64,000 nucleotides of DNA from assembly GCA_018376135.1 (NCBI GenBank), contig JAHABX010000016.1:1-64000 (forward strand). The letters are read 5' to 3'. The notes beneath the pieces were generated by a model. That model had not been told where the DNA came from. It saw only the letters and a list, made by a program, of their open reading frames with translations, and did no database searches. This document shows positions 7,433-16,035 of the stretch, in pieces. Position 1 is the stretch's first letter, and each line of letters begins with the position of its first letter. The stretch is from Clostridiales bacterium (lineage in GTDB: Bacteria; Bacillota; Clostridia; Lachnospirales; Lachnospiraceae). A program made the position numbers and the translations under genes.

Positions 7433-8656
7433 ATGGCTAGAAATGAAATCAGATGTTCCTTTTGCGGCAAGACAGAAAGTCAGGTCATGAAGCTTCTGAA
7501 GGGACCAAACGGTGTCTATATCTGTGATGCGTGCGTAGAACTCTGCTCAGAGATCATCGAAGAGGAGCTGGGAGAAGAGAATGCAGGTCTGGACGAGGAT
7601 GATATCAACCTTTTAAAACCGGAGGAGATCAAGCGTTTTCTGGACGATTATGTCATTGGACAGGACCGTGCCAAGAAGGTGCTTTCTGTTGCGGTATACA
7701 ATCATTATAAGAGGATCCTGGCGGATCAGGATCTGGATGTGGAGCTGCAGAAGAGCAATATTCTCCTGCTGGGTCCGACCGGCTCCGGTAAGACCCTGCT
7801 TGCGCAGACCCTGGCAAAGATCCTGAACGTTCCGTTTGCGATCGCGGATGCGACCACTTTGACGGAAGCAGGTTATGTGGGCGAGGATGTGGAGAACATT
7901 CTGCTGAAGATCATCCAGGCGGCAGATTATGATATTGAACGTGCCCAGAAGGGTATCATTTATATTGATGAGATCGATAAGATCACCCGCAAATCCGAGA
8001 ATCCTTCTATTACAAGGGATGTATCGGGAGAGGGTGTGCAGCAGGCGCTTCTGAAGATCCTGGAGGGAACCGTTGCATCTGTTCCGCCTCAGGGAGGAAG
8101 AAAGCATCCGCATCAGGAGCTGCTCCAGATCGATACGACCAATATCCTGTTTATCTGCGGCGGAGCCTTTGAAGGGCTGGATAAGATCATTGAGACCCGT
8201 ATGGACCGGAAATCCATCGGTTTTAATGCGGATATCCGTGAGAAGCGCCGTGAGAATGTGGGAGAGCTGCTGCGCAATGCGCTGCCGGAGGACTTTATCA
8301 AATTCGGTATGATCCCGGAATTTATAGGACGTGTGCCGATCTCTGTATCACTGGATCCACTCAGCCGTGACGATATGGTGCGGATCCTTGTGGAGCCGAA
8401 GAATTCCATTATCCGTCAGTACAAGAAGCTGTTTGAGCTGGACGACGTGGAGCTTCAGTTCGACGAGGAGGCAGTCAAAGCGGTGGCTGAGAAGACGATC
8501 TCCAGAAAGACAGGAGCCAGAGGCTTACGTTCGATCATGGAAGAGACCATGATGGATCTGATGTTTACGATTCCGTCAGATGATTCGATTCAGAGCTGCA
8601 CCATTACCCGCGGAGCTGTGGAAGGAACCGGTCAGCCGGAAATTACCAGAAAATAA
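7433..8656 (+). CDS. clpX: ATP-dependent Clp protease ATP-binding subunit ClpX
   Basis: AAA+ unfoldase that feeds substrates into ClpP. The 407-residue protein has the N-terminal zinc-binding domain with Cys pairs at 8/11 and 31/34, Walker A GPTGSGKT near 117, Walker B IIYIDEIDKI, and the conserved QQALLKILEGT and GAFEGLDKI segments. The ClpP-binding IGF-type loop appears as FIKFGMIPEFIGRVP, which also contains the sensor region. It lies 11 bases after clpP. A weak hairpin with a T tract separates it from lon, which may reduce read-through. Confidence 0.98.
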   Translation: MARNEIRCSFCGKTESQVMKLLKGPNGVYICDACVELCSEIIEEELGEENAGLDEDDINLLKPEEIKRFLDDYVIGQDRAKKVLSVAVYNHYKRILADQDLDVELQKSNILLLGPTGSGKTLLAQTLAKILNVPFAIADATTLTEAGYVGEDVENILLKIIQAADYDIERAQKGIIYIDEIDKITRKSENPSITRDVSGEGVQQALLKILEGTVASVPPQGGRKHPHQELLQIDTTNILFICGGAFEGLDKIIETRMDRKSIGFNADIREKRRENVGELLRNALPEDFIKFGMIPEFIGRVPISVSLDPLSRDDMVRILVEPKNSIIRQYKKLFELDDVELQFDEEAVKAVAEKTISRKTGARGLRSIMEETMMDLMFTIPSDDSIQSCTITRGAVEGTGQPEITRK

Positions 8657-8664
8657 CAATGTGA

Positions 8665-8691
8665 GGGGCCTTACAGACAGGTCCCTTTTTT
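8665..8691 (+). terminator. weak hairpin and T tract between clpX and lon
   Basis: GGGGCC pairs with GGTCCC (one G-T pair) around a 9-base loop and is followed by six T residues. It could act as a partial terminator between clpX and lon. Confidence 0.5.
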
Positions 8692-8708
8692 AGACAGGAG
8701 GAGGAAGA

Positions 8709-11021
8709 ATGGAGAAAAACGAATTGAGAATGCCCGTGGTTGCTCTGCGGGGAATGACGATTCTTCCGAAAATGATCACGCACTTTGATGTCAGCCGTTC
8801 CAGATCGGTAAAGGCGGTAGAGCGGGCGATCACACAGAATCAGAAGCTGTTTGTGGTGTCTCAGAGAAATCCGGAGACAGAGGATCCGGTCATGGATGAT
8901 CTGTTTGCCATGGGAACTGTGGTGGAGATCCGGCAGATCGTAAAGATGCCCCATAATATCCTGCGTGTGCTTGGAGAAGGTATATACCGTGCGGAGCTTC
9001 TGGATCTGGAAGGAGAGGAGTATCTGGAAGGTACGATTGCTCCGGTGGAGACAGAGGAGGAGATCAGCTTTCCTCAGACGGGAAAGGAAGCCATGTTCCG
9101 CAATCTGCAGGATATCTTCCGCAAATACTGCGGGAAGGGTGACCGGATCGGAAAGGATCTTGCCCGTCAGGTCATGGACAGCCCGGATCTGGAGCATCTG
9201 ATGGATCAGGTGATGATACATACGCCCTTTGACTGGGAAAAGCAGCAGCGGCTTCTGGAAACGATACATTTTCCGGAAAATTATGAAATGCTCTGCATCA
9301 TGCTCAATAATGAGATCGAGATCGAGCAGTTCCGCCGCAGTATTCAGGAAAAGGTAAAGGCGCGTGTGGATAAGCAGCAGAAGGAATACCTTCTGCGGGA
9401 ACAGATGAAGGTCATCCGGGAGGAGCTGGGAGATGATGGTCCCAGCACGGAGGCGGCGCAGTTCCGTCAGGCAGTGGCTGAGCTTCCGGCTTCCGAAGAG
9501 GTCAAGGAGCGGATCGAAAAGGAGATCCAGAGATTTCTGAATGCGGGGATGAATTCTGCGGAGGCTTCCGTGATCCGGGGATACATTGAGACGCTGCTGG
9601 CGCTTCCCTGGGATAAGCGGGGAGAGGACTGCCTGGATCTTGACAAGGCAAAGGAGATCCTGGAGGCGGAGCACTACGGACTGGAGAAGGTCAAGGAGAG
9701 AGTCCTGGAATTTCTTGCAGTGCGGAAGATGCTGGATCAGGGGGAGAGCCCGATCCTCTGTCTGGTGGGACCTCCGGGAACAGGCAAGACCTCCGTGGCG
9801 CGCTCCATTGCCCATGCATTGAATAAGAAATACATCCGCATCTGTCTGGGCGGCGTGCACGACGAGGCGGAGATCCGGGGACACAGAAGGACCTACATCG
9901 GCGCCATGCCGGGAAGGATCGTGGATGGGATCCGCCAGGCAGGCGTGAAGAATCCGCTGATGGTGCTGGATGAGATCGACAAGGTCAGCAGCGATCACAG
10001 AGGAGATACCTTTTCAGCCCTTTTGGAGGTGCTGGACAGCGAGCAGAACAGCAGGTTTCGGGATCACTATGTGGAGCTTCCGGTGGATCTTTCAGAGGTC
10101 ATGTTCCTGTGCACGGCAAATGATGTACAGACAATCCCCCGTCCGCTTCTGGACCGCATGGAGGTCATCGAGGTCAGCAGTTATACCGAGAATGAGAAGC
10201 TGCACATTGCGAAGGAGCATTTGCTGCCGAAGCAGATGAAACGGCACGGACTTAAGAAGCAGATGCTTCAGATCAATGAAGGCGCCATGGAAAAGATGAT
10301 CCATCAGTATACCCGGGAGGCGGGCGTCCGTAATCTGGAGCGGAAGCTGGCAGCAGTCTGCAGGAAAGCGGACAGAGAGATACTGGAGAAGAATAAGAAG
10401 CAGGTGCGCGTTACCGAACGGAATCTGGAAAAGTATCTGGGCAAGACCGTCTATGAGTTTCAGAAACGCAATGAGAAGGATGAGATTGGTATCGTCCGGG
10501 GACTTGCCTGGACCAGTGTGGGCGGAGATACGCTGGAGATCGAGGTAAACCTCATGCCCGGAAAGGGCAACTTTGAGCTGACCGGACAGCTGGGAGATGT
10601 GATGCAGGAGTCTGCCAGGGCAGGCATCAGCTATATTCGTTCTGTCAGTGATGAGTATGGTCTGGAGAAGGAGTATTTCCAGGAGCATGATATTCATGTG
10701 CATATTCCGGAGGGGGCAGTGCCCAAGGACGGGCCGTCCGCAGGTATTACCATGGCGACTGCCATGCTGTCTGCCATGCTGGAGAAGCCGGTCCGCGCGG
10801 ATGTGGCGATGACCGGAGAGATCACGCTCCGGGGCAGGGTCCTGCCCATCGGCGGTCTGAAGGAGAAGCTTCTGGCAGCCAGAAGTGCCGGGATGAAGAC
10901 CGTGATCGTGCCGGAGAAGAACCGCCGGGATGTGGATGAGCTGTCCCGGGAGATTACCGGTGGTCTGGAGCTGGTCTATGCAGAGACGATGGATCAGGTG
11001 CTTGCCCACGCATTTGTGTAG
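8709..11021 (+). CDS. lon: ATP-dependent protease Lon
   Basis: A single-chain AAA+ serine protease that degrades misfolded and regulatory proteins. The 770-residue protein has an N-terminal substrate domain, a coiled-coil linker (about 190-310), Walker A GPPGTGKT near 354, Walker B LMVLDEIDK, and the C-terminal protease domain with Ser in KDGPSAG (near 676) and Lys in GGLKEKLLAA (near 717). RBS GGAGGAGG lies 5 bases upstream. It sits between clpX and ysxC, the common clostridial order. No CIRCE-like inverted repeat is seen in front of the block, so heat regulation, if any, is not through HrcA here. Confidence 0.97.
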   Translation: MEKNELRMPVVALRGMTILPKMITHFDVSRSRSVKAVERAITQNQKLFVVSQRNPETEDPVMDDLFAMGTVVEIRQIVKMPHNILRVLGEGIYRAELLDLEGEEYLEGTIAPVETEEEISFPQTGKEAMFRNLQDIFRKYCGKGDRIGKDLARQVMDSPDLEHLMDQVMIHTPFDWEKQQRLLETIHFPENYEMLCIMLNNEIEIEQFRRSIQEKVKARVDKQQKEYLLREQMKVIREELGDDGPSTEAAQFRQAVAELPASEEVKERIEKEIQRFLNAGMNSAEASVIRGYIETLLALPWDKRGEDCLDLDKAKEILEAEHYGLEKVKERVLEFLAVRKMLDQGESPILCLVGPPGTGKTSVARSIAHALNKKYIRICLGGVHDEAEIRGHRRTYIGAMPGRIVDGIRQAGVKNPLMVLDEIDKVSSDHRGDTFSALLEVLDSEQNSRFRDHYVELPVDLSEVMFLCTANDVQTIPRPLLDRMEVIEVSSYTENEKLHIAKEHLLPKQMKRHGLKKQMLQINEGAMEKMIHQYTREAGVRNLERKLAAVCRKADREILEKNKKQVRVTERNLEKYLGKTVYEFQKRNEKDEIGIVRGLAWTSVGGDTLEIEVNLMPGKGNFELTGQLGDVMQESARAGISYIRSVSDEYGLEKEYFQEHDIHVHIPEGAVPKDGPSAGITMATAMLSAMLEKPVRADVAMTGEITLRGRVLPIGGLKEKLLAARSAGMKTVIVPEKNRRDVDELSREITGGLELVYAETMDQVLAHAFV

Positions 11022-11065
11022 CGGCAGGGCGGCGCCGGATCCTTCACAGGAAGGAAAGATAGATT

Positions 11066-11653
11066 ATGGTAATAAAAAAGGCAGAGCTTGAGACGGTCTG
11101 CGGAATCACAAGTACCCTTCCGGAGAATACAAATCCGGAGGTGGCGTTCGCGGGGAAATCCAATGTGGGGAAATCCTCCCTGATCAACGGGCTTCTGAAC
11201 CGGAAGTCGCTGGCGAGGACATCCTCTCAGCCGGGAAAGACCCAGACCATCAATTTTTACAACATAAATGATGCGGCATATCTGGTGGATCTTCCGGGCT
11301 ATGGCTACGCGAAGGTCAGCGAGGAGACCAAGGCAAAATGGGGCAGGATGATCGAGAATTATCTGCACAGCTCCAGGCAGCTGAAGGCAGTGTTTCTGCT
11401 GATCGACATCCGGCATGAGCCGTCGGCAAATGATAAGGATATGTATAACTGGATCGTCTATCAGGGCTATGAGCCGATCATTATTGCGACAAAGCTGGAC
11501 AAGATCAAAAGGAGCCAGGTTCAGAAGCAGCTCAAGGTGCTGCGGGAAGGTCTGAAGCTGGTTCCGAATACGAGGATCATCCCGTTTTCCGCAGAGACAA
11601 AGCAGGGACGGGATGAGATATGGGAGATTATTGATTCGTTTGTGGAGGCGTAG
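11066..11653 (+). CDS. ysxC: ribosome biogenesis GTP-binding protein YsxC/EngB
   Basis: Essential TRAFAC-class GTPase involved in assembly of the 50S subunit. The 195-residue protein shows G1 GKSNVGKSS (near 32), the Thr-containing G2 loop (SSQPGKTQTINFY), G3 DLPGYG and G4 TKLDK, all in the usual order. The RBS AAGGAAAG lies about 8 bases before the ATG. The stop codon is 5 bases before the next gene, whose RBS lies inside the end of ysxC, so translation of the two is probably coupled. Confidence 0.95.
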   Translation: MVIKKAELETVCGITSTLPENTNPEVAFAGKSNVGKSSLINGLLNRKSLARTSSQPGKTQTINFYNINDAAYLVDLPGYGYAKVSEETKAKWGRMIENYLHSSRQLKAVFLLIDIRHEPSANDKDMYNWIVYQGYEPIIIATKLDKIKRSQVQKQLKVLREGLKLVPNTRIIPFSAETKQGRDEIWEIIDSFVEA

Positions 11654-11658
11654 ATGGC

Positions 11659-12816
11659 ATGAGTGAGGAACCTGTCAGAAGAAACGAGGGAGAGCTGTCC
11701 GGACACAGAGTCTGGAAAAACTTACTGAATATCGGGATTTTTATTGCCCAGGTGCTGCTGCTTGTACTGGTGGGACCTGCGGCGGTGAAGTTCTTTCTTC
11801 CTGTAATTGTGGGCTGGGTCATTGCGCAGATCGCCAATCCCCCGGTACGTTTTCTGGAGAAGCATCTTCATATTGTACGAAGGCACAGCTCCTTCGGTAT
11901 TATATTCGGTACGATATTTCTGATCGCACTTCTTCTGTACAATGGAGTCCTGTGGCTGTGGAGCGAATCCGGAAGGCTGATCGGGAAGCTGCCGGTCTAT
12001 TATGAGGCTCTGGTGCAGGGAATTGACAGGATCGCTGAGAATCTTCAGGGCTTCACATCCAGGATGCCGCTGGAGACAAGAGAAAGGATCGGAGAGTCTA
12101 CAGAATATTTCACCTCCAGTCTGGGAAAGCTTGTCAGCGGACTGGGCGGAGGAACTGTGGAGGCTGCGGGAAATGCGGCGAAGAATATTCCGTCTCTTCT
12201 GATCTCTTTTATCTTTGTTCTGCTTTTTGCCTATTTTTTCATTGCCCAGAGAGAGCGGATCAGCCGGATCGTCAGAAAGGTGTTCTCCGAGGAGAAGGTC
12301 GAGCAGCTGGTAATGATCTGGAGCAAGGTAAAGCAGGCGGTGGGCGGATATTTCCGCGCGCAGTTCAAGATCATGGGAATCGTGGGAGTGATCCTTGCCG
12401 TTGGATTTTTGTTTATGGGCATCGATTACGGGATCCTGCTGGCAGCCGTGATCGCACTGCTGGATTTTCTGCCCATGCTGGGAACCGGAACGGTGCTGCT
12501 TCCCTGGGCGCTGTTCTGTGCTTTGAGTGATGCGCTTCCGAGAGCGGCGGGACTTTTGATCCTGTATGCGGTGACACAGGTGACCAGACAGCTGATCCAG
12601 CCCAAGATGGTAGGGGACAGTATCGGCGTGGATACATTGACAACGCTTTTTCTGCTCTTTATCGGATACCGGCTGGGAGGGCTTCTGGGTATGATCGTTG
12701 CAGTTCCGGTGGGACTGATCCTGATCCAGTTCTATGAGGCAGGGGCGTTTGCGCATATTGTCAGGAATGTAAAGGAGCTTTCCGAGACGATTCACGACTG
12801 GAGGTTCAGAGAATAA
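11659..12816 (+). CDS. AI-2E family transporter (PerM-type membrane protein)
   Basis: A 385-residue polytopic protein of the AI-2E/PerM permease family. Hydrophobic segments occur at about 22-70, 75-100, 175-200, 235-265, 270-300 and 310-360, around a central soluble loop, which is the family layout. Conserved family segments include LPMLGTGTVLLPWAL and the C-terminal IGYRLGGLLGMIVAVPVG. Substrates for most members are unknown; the name comes from one E. coli protein linked to autoinducer-2 export. GGAGG within the ysxC end serves as RBS. Transcription ends at the large hairpin at 12822-12884. Confidence 0.88.
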   Translation: MSEEPVRRNEGELSGHRVWKNLLNIGIFIAQVLLLVLVGPAAVKFFLPVIVGWVIAQIANPPVRFLEKHLHIVRRHSSFGIIFGTIFLIALLLYNGVLWLWSESGRLIGKLPVYYEALVQGIDRIAENLQGFTSRMPLETRERIGESTEYFTSSLGKLVSGLGGGTVEAAGNAAKNIPSLLISFIFVLLFAYFFIAQRERISRIVRKVFSEEKVEQLVMIWSKVKQAVGGYFRAQFKIMGIVGVILAVGFLFMGIDYGILLAAVIALLDFLPMLGTGTVLLPWALFCALSDALPRAAGLLILYAVTQVTRQLIQPKMVGDSIGVDTLTTLFLLFIGYRLGGLLGMIVAVPVGLILIQFYEAGAFAHIVRNVKELSETIHDWRFRE

Positions 12817-12821
12817 GACAA

Positions 12822-12884
12822 AGGCTGCCATATGCCGCAGGCACCGGGGATGTATCCGGCAGCTGCGGCGGGCAGCCTCTTTTT
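12822..12884 (+). terminator. large multi-stem intrinsic terminator
   Basis: AGGCTGCC (12822-12829) pairs with GGCAGCCT (12871-12878); inside it GCCGCA pairs with TGCGGC and CCGG with CCGG. CTTTTT follows. It lies between convergent genes and overlaps the last two bases of the DUF4364 stop codon. Confidence 0.85.
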
Positions 12885-13395
12885 AAAGAAGATTCTTCAT
12901 GATGTAGGCATAGATATCCTGGCTTTTTTCGCTCCAGTGGTTGCACATGGAGACCGCCTGCTTTTCTGACGGAACAGAGAGGGTCAGGTCGATCAGGGTG
13001 GAGTTTTCTTCTCTTACCTGACAGCGGACCAGATAGTCATTGCTGCTGCCTGGAAAGTAATCTGCGGTAACGGCGAGAGAGTTGCGGATATCCACCTCTT
13101 TTTCTTCCAGATAGATGTCGATGTCCCTGCAGATGGCGTCGGAGATCTTGTCTCCGAAAAACTCCAGAGTGCTTTTGCCGATATCGGTGATGTGGTACAG
13201 GGAGCTGTTATGACTGGTGGACACGGTAACCAGCCCGGTCTCGTCCATCTCGGATAATACCTGCTGGAGCGTAAAATAATTGGTATATTCCTTGTCCAGG
13301 ATAAATTCCGAGATCTGGGAGTTGGAGAGGGGAGAGTCCACCTGATCAAGCATCTTCAGTACGATCAGTTTGTAAAGTGTCAGTGTATCTGCCAT
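12883..13395 (-). CDS. DUF4364 family protein
   Basis: A 170-residue cytoplasmic protein typical of Clostridia. It begins MADTLTLYKLIVLKMLDQV and runs into a winged-helix-like N-terminal half (SNSQISEFILDKEYTNYFTLQQVLSEM is the likely recognition region, read in two parts), with an alpha/beta C-terminal half. The role is unknown; the fold suggests DNA binding or a PadR-like sensor. The start at 13395 is preferred to an in-frame ATG six bases earlier because AAGGAG then lies 7 bases upstream. It follows the radical SAM gene by 12 bases on the same strand and is probably in one operon with it. Confidence 0.85.
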   Translation of the reverse strand: MADTLTLYKLIVLKMLDQVDSPLSNSQISEFILDKEYTNYFTLQQVLSEMDETGLVTVSTSHNSSLYHITDIGKSTLEFFGDKISDAICRDIDIYLEEKEVDIRNSLAVTADYFPGSSNDYLVRCQVREENSTLIDLTLSVPSEKQAVSMCNHWSEKSQDIYAYIMKNLL

Positions 13396-13407
13396 ATGCA
13401 TGCTCCT

Positions 13408-14337
13408 TTATACGGTATGATAATATTTGCCCTGCCAGGTATCCTGCAGACGGAATTCTCTGTGGAGCGTATTGAGGACCTGCCGCTTGGCGCTGCTCCA
13501 GAGAGGAGCGATCAGAAGCTCCTTCGGACCATCGCCGGTCAGGCGGTGGATGACCATATCCGGCCGCAGAAGCTCTGTACAGGCGATGACGGTCTGTATA
13601 TAGCCCTCCTGTGTAAATACCGGAAAAGGATGCGCTTCATAATATGCGGCAAGGTCTGTCCCTTTTAAAATATGCAGGAGCTGAAGTTTTATGCCCTGAA
13701 TATCCTGCCCGTTCAGATAGCGGACGGTCTGAAGCATATGCTCCCTGTCTTCTCCGGGGAGCCCCAGGATGACATGGGTAATGACCTCGATGCCCCGTGC
13801 CCGGAGACGCTTCACCGCATCCTCAAATACAGGAAGGGGATATCCTCTGCGGATAAAGGCTGCTGTGTCCTCATGGATCGTCTGGAGTCCCAGCTCCACC
13901 CAGACAGGCTTGATCCGGTTCAGCTCTGCCAGAAGATCAACGATCTCCGGCTGAAGACAGTCCGGTCTTGTGGCAATCGATAGAAGGACGACCTCCGGAC
14001 AGAGGATCGCCTCGGTGAAAATGGCTCGGAGATATTCCACAGGCGCGTAGGTATTGGTGAATGCCTGAAAGTAAGCGATGTATTTATTGACAGGACGTTT
14101 GTGTGCAAGACGCTGTCTGCCTTCTTCGATCTGCCGGCGGACAGAGAGGGACGGATCTGCGGCGAATTCGCCGGAGCCGCCTTCGCTGCAGAAGATGCAG
14201 CCTCCGAAGCCAATGTGTCCGTCCCGGTTCGGGCAGCTCATTCCGCCGTTTAACGCCAGACGGTAGACCTTTTCCCCGAAGCGGTTCTTTAATTCATAGT
14301 CAAGAGAATGGTAGGGTTTGTCGTTCCATAATTTCAT
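13408..14337 (-). CDS. TIGR01212 family radical SAM protein (YhcC-like)
   Basis: A 309-residue radical SAM protein. The Cys cluster lies near residues 34-50, with CPNRDG and GGCIFCSEGGSGEF matching the TIGR01212/YhcC signature for the [4Fe-4S] site. Later segments (VWVELGLQTIHEDT and HVILGLPGEDREHM) are the family's SAM-barrel strands. The reaction is unknown. Because the family starts with the conserved WNDKPYHSLDYELKNRFG, the ATG at 14337 is accepted. It is divergent from rho and probably co-transcribed with the DUF4364 gene. Confidence 0.88.
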   Translation of the reverse strand: MKLWNDKPYHSLDYELKNRFGEKVYRLALNGGMSCPNRDGHIGFGGCIFCSEGGSGEFAADPSLSVRRQIEEGRQRLAHKRPVNKYIAYFQAFTNTYAPVEYLRAIFTEAILCPEVVLLSIATRPDCLQPEIVDLLAELNRIKPVWVELGLQTIHEDTAAFIRRGYPLPVFEDAVKRLRARGIEVITHVILGLPGEDREHMLQTVRYLNGQDIQGIKLQLLHILKGTDLAAYYEAHPFPVFTQEGYIQTVIACTELLRPDMVIHRLTGDGPKELLIAPLWSSAKRQVLNTLHREFRLQDTWQGKYYHTV

Positions 14338-14384
14338 GATTCCAATCTAACATAGGAAAATATAAAAATCAATAAGAATTCCCC

Positions 14385-14413
14385 TTTTCATTTTGGGATA
14401 AAGATAGTATACT
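14385..14413 (+). promoter_or_regulatory. probable rho promoter
   Basis: TTTTCA (14385-14390) and TATACT (14408-14413) with a 17-base spacer. The leader to the rho ATG would be about 95 bases. Confidence 0.5.
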
Positions 14414-14515
14414 GATAGTGGTTCGATTAAGCAGCCTGCCGGATCCGGCAGAATCTTCCCCAGTGAAAAACAGCAGGAATGAATAAATAGACAGATACAA
14501 TAACAGGAGGAACAT

Positions 14516-15856
14516 ATGGATAATAGTATGAGAGAAAAATATGAATCTCTTTCCCTTTCGGTACTGAGAGACGTGGCAAAGAATCGGGGGATCAAAGGAA
14601 CGTCCGCCATGCGAAAGGAAGCGGTGATTGAGCTGATGCTCGCCGAGGACGAGAAGACGGCTGCGGCTGAGACGGTAAAATCCCAGGCAGCTGAGCAGGG
14701 AAAGGGTCCCTCAGAGATGGAGCAGCTGGACAGCGGGCAGACCGCGCATGGGATCATTGAGGTTATGTCGGATGGATTCGGCTTTATCCGCAGTGACAAT
14801 TATATGCCGGGAGAGAATGATGTCTACGTATCACCGTCCCAGATCCGCCGTTTTAATCTGAAGACGGGGGACATTGTCACCGGTAATACGAAGATCAAGA
14901 CAGAAAAGGAAAAATTCAGTGCCTTACTGTATGTAAAGAGTATCAACGGACAGCATCCGGAGGCAAATACAAGAAGACCGAACTTTGAGGATCTGACCCC
15001 CATATTCCCCAATGAGAGGATCCGTCTGGAGCGTGCGGGAGGAAGCGCTGCCATGCGTATTGTGGATGAGATATCGCCCATCGGAAAGGGACAGCGCGGG
15101 ATGATCGTGTCTCCGCCAAAGGCAGGTAAGACCACTCTTCTGAAGGATGTGGCGAAGTCTATTACGAAAAATAATCCGGAGATGTATCTGATCATTCTCC
15201 TGATCGATGAGCGCCCCGAGGAGGTTACGGACATCAAGGAGGCGATCGCAGGGAAGAATGTGGAGGTTATCTATTCCACCTTTGATGAGCTTCCGGAGCA
15301 TCACAAGAGAGTATCCGAGATGGTCATCGAGCGCGCGAAGCGGCTGGTGGAGAGCGGCAAGGATGTGGCGATCCTTCTGGACAGCATTACCCGTCTGGCA
15401 CGGGCATACAACCTGACGGTTCCGCCCAGCGGACGTACTCTGACCGGCGGTCTTGATCCGGCGGCCCTGCATATGCCCAAGCGCTTCTTCGGCGCGGCGA
15501 GAAATATGCGGGAAGGCGGCAGTCTGACCGTTCTGGCAACGGCACTGGTGGAGACGGGAAGCAAGATGGATGATGTCATCTTCGAGGAATTCAAGGGAAC
15601 CGGTAATATGGAGCTGGTGCTTGACCGGAAGCTGTCTGAGAAGAGAGTATTCCCGGCAATCGATATCCAGAGATCCAGCACCCGAAGAGACGATCTGCTT
15701 CTCAATTCCGAAGAGCAGCAGGCAATGGACAATATCCGCAAGGCACTCAACGGCATGAAGGCAGATGATGCGGTGGAGACCATCCTGAATCTGTTTGCGC
15801 GGACGCGCACCAATGAGGAGTTTGTGCAGAATGCGAAGAAGACTCGGTTCTTCTAG
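14516..15856 (+). CDS. rho: transcription termination factor Rho
   Basis: Hexameric RNA-dependent ATPase that releases RNA polymerase. The 446-residue protein has a Rho-N domain (about 1-45, LSLSVLRDVAKNRGIKG), a short charged linker, a cold-shock-type RNA-binding domain (GFGFIRSDNYMPGENDVYV, near 85-103), and the ATPase core with Walker A PPKAGKTTL near 205 and Walker B VAILLDSITRLAR. The Q-loop GGLDPAALHMPKRFFGAAR is intact. RBS ACAGGAGGA is well placed. In many Lachnospiraceae rho is followed at once by rpmE; here a foreign two-gene cassette lies between them. Confidence 0.97.
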   Translation: MDNSMREKYESLSLSVLRDVAKNRGIKGTSAMRKEAVIELMLAEDEKTAAAETVKSQAAEQGKGPSEMEQLDSGQTAHGIIEVMSDGFGFIRSDNYMPGENDVYVSPSQIRRFNLKTGDIVTGNTKIKTEKEKFSALLYVKSINGQHPEANTRRPNFEDLTPIFPNERIRLERAGGSAAMRIVDEISPIGKGQRGMIVSPPKAGKTTLLKDVAKSITKNNPEMYLIILLIDERPEEVTDIKEAIAGKNVEVIYSTFDELPEHHKRVSEMVIERAKRLVESGKDVAILLDSITRLARAYNLTVPPSGRTLTGGLDPAALHMPKRFFGAARNMREGGSLTVLATALVETGSKMDDVIFEEFKGTGNMELVLDRKLSEKRVFPAIDIQRSSTRRDDLLLNSEEQQAMDNIRKALNGMKADDAVETILNLFARTRTNEEFVQNAKKTRFF

Positions 15857-15901
15857 AGAACCCAGGGTGTCAAGTATTTGGTGTGGATTTTTTGATTTTT
15901 G

Positions 15902-15932
15902 GGGAGGAAGCAATTCCTCCCATTATTTTATT
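15902..15932 (+). terminator. rho intrinsic terminator
   Basis: GGGAGGAA pairs with TTCCTCCC around GCAA, followed by ATTATTTTATT. It isolates rho from the cassette downstream. Confidence 0.75.
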
Positions 15933-15951
15933 CAGCTTATGTTGTCGTTGA

Positions 15952-15980
15952 TTGATTACACTAGAAGAAAGTGCTATTAT
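15952..15980 (+). promoter_or_regulatory. promoter of the ATPase/TOPRIM-like cassette
   Basis: TTGATT (15952-15957) and TATTAT (15975-15980) with a 17-base spacer, about 50 bases before the start codon at 16036. Confidence 0.6.
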
Positions 15981-16035
15981 GAATACATAAAATGCATGTA
16001 AAAATATCATTATAATAGTAAAGAGGATAACAAAG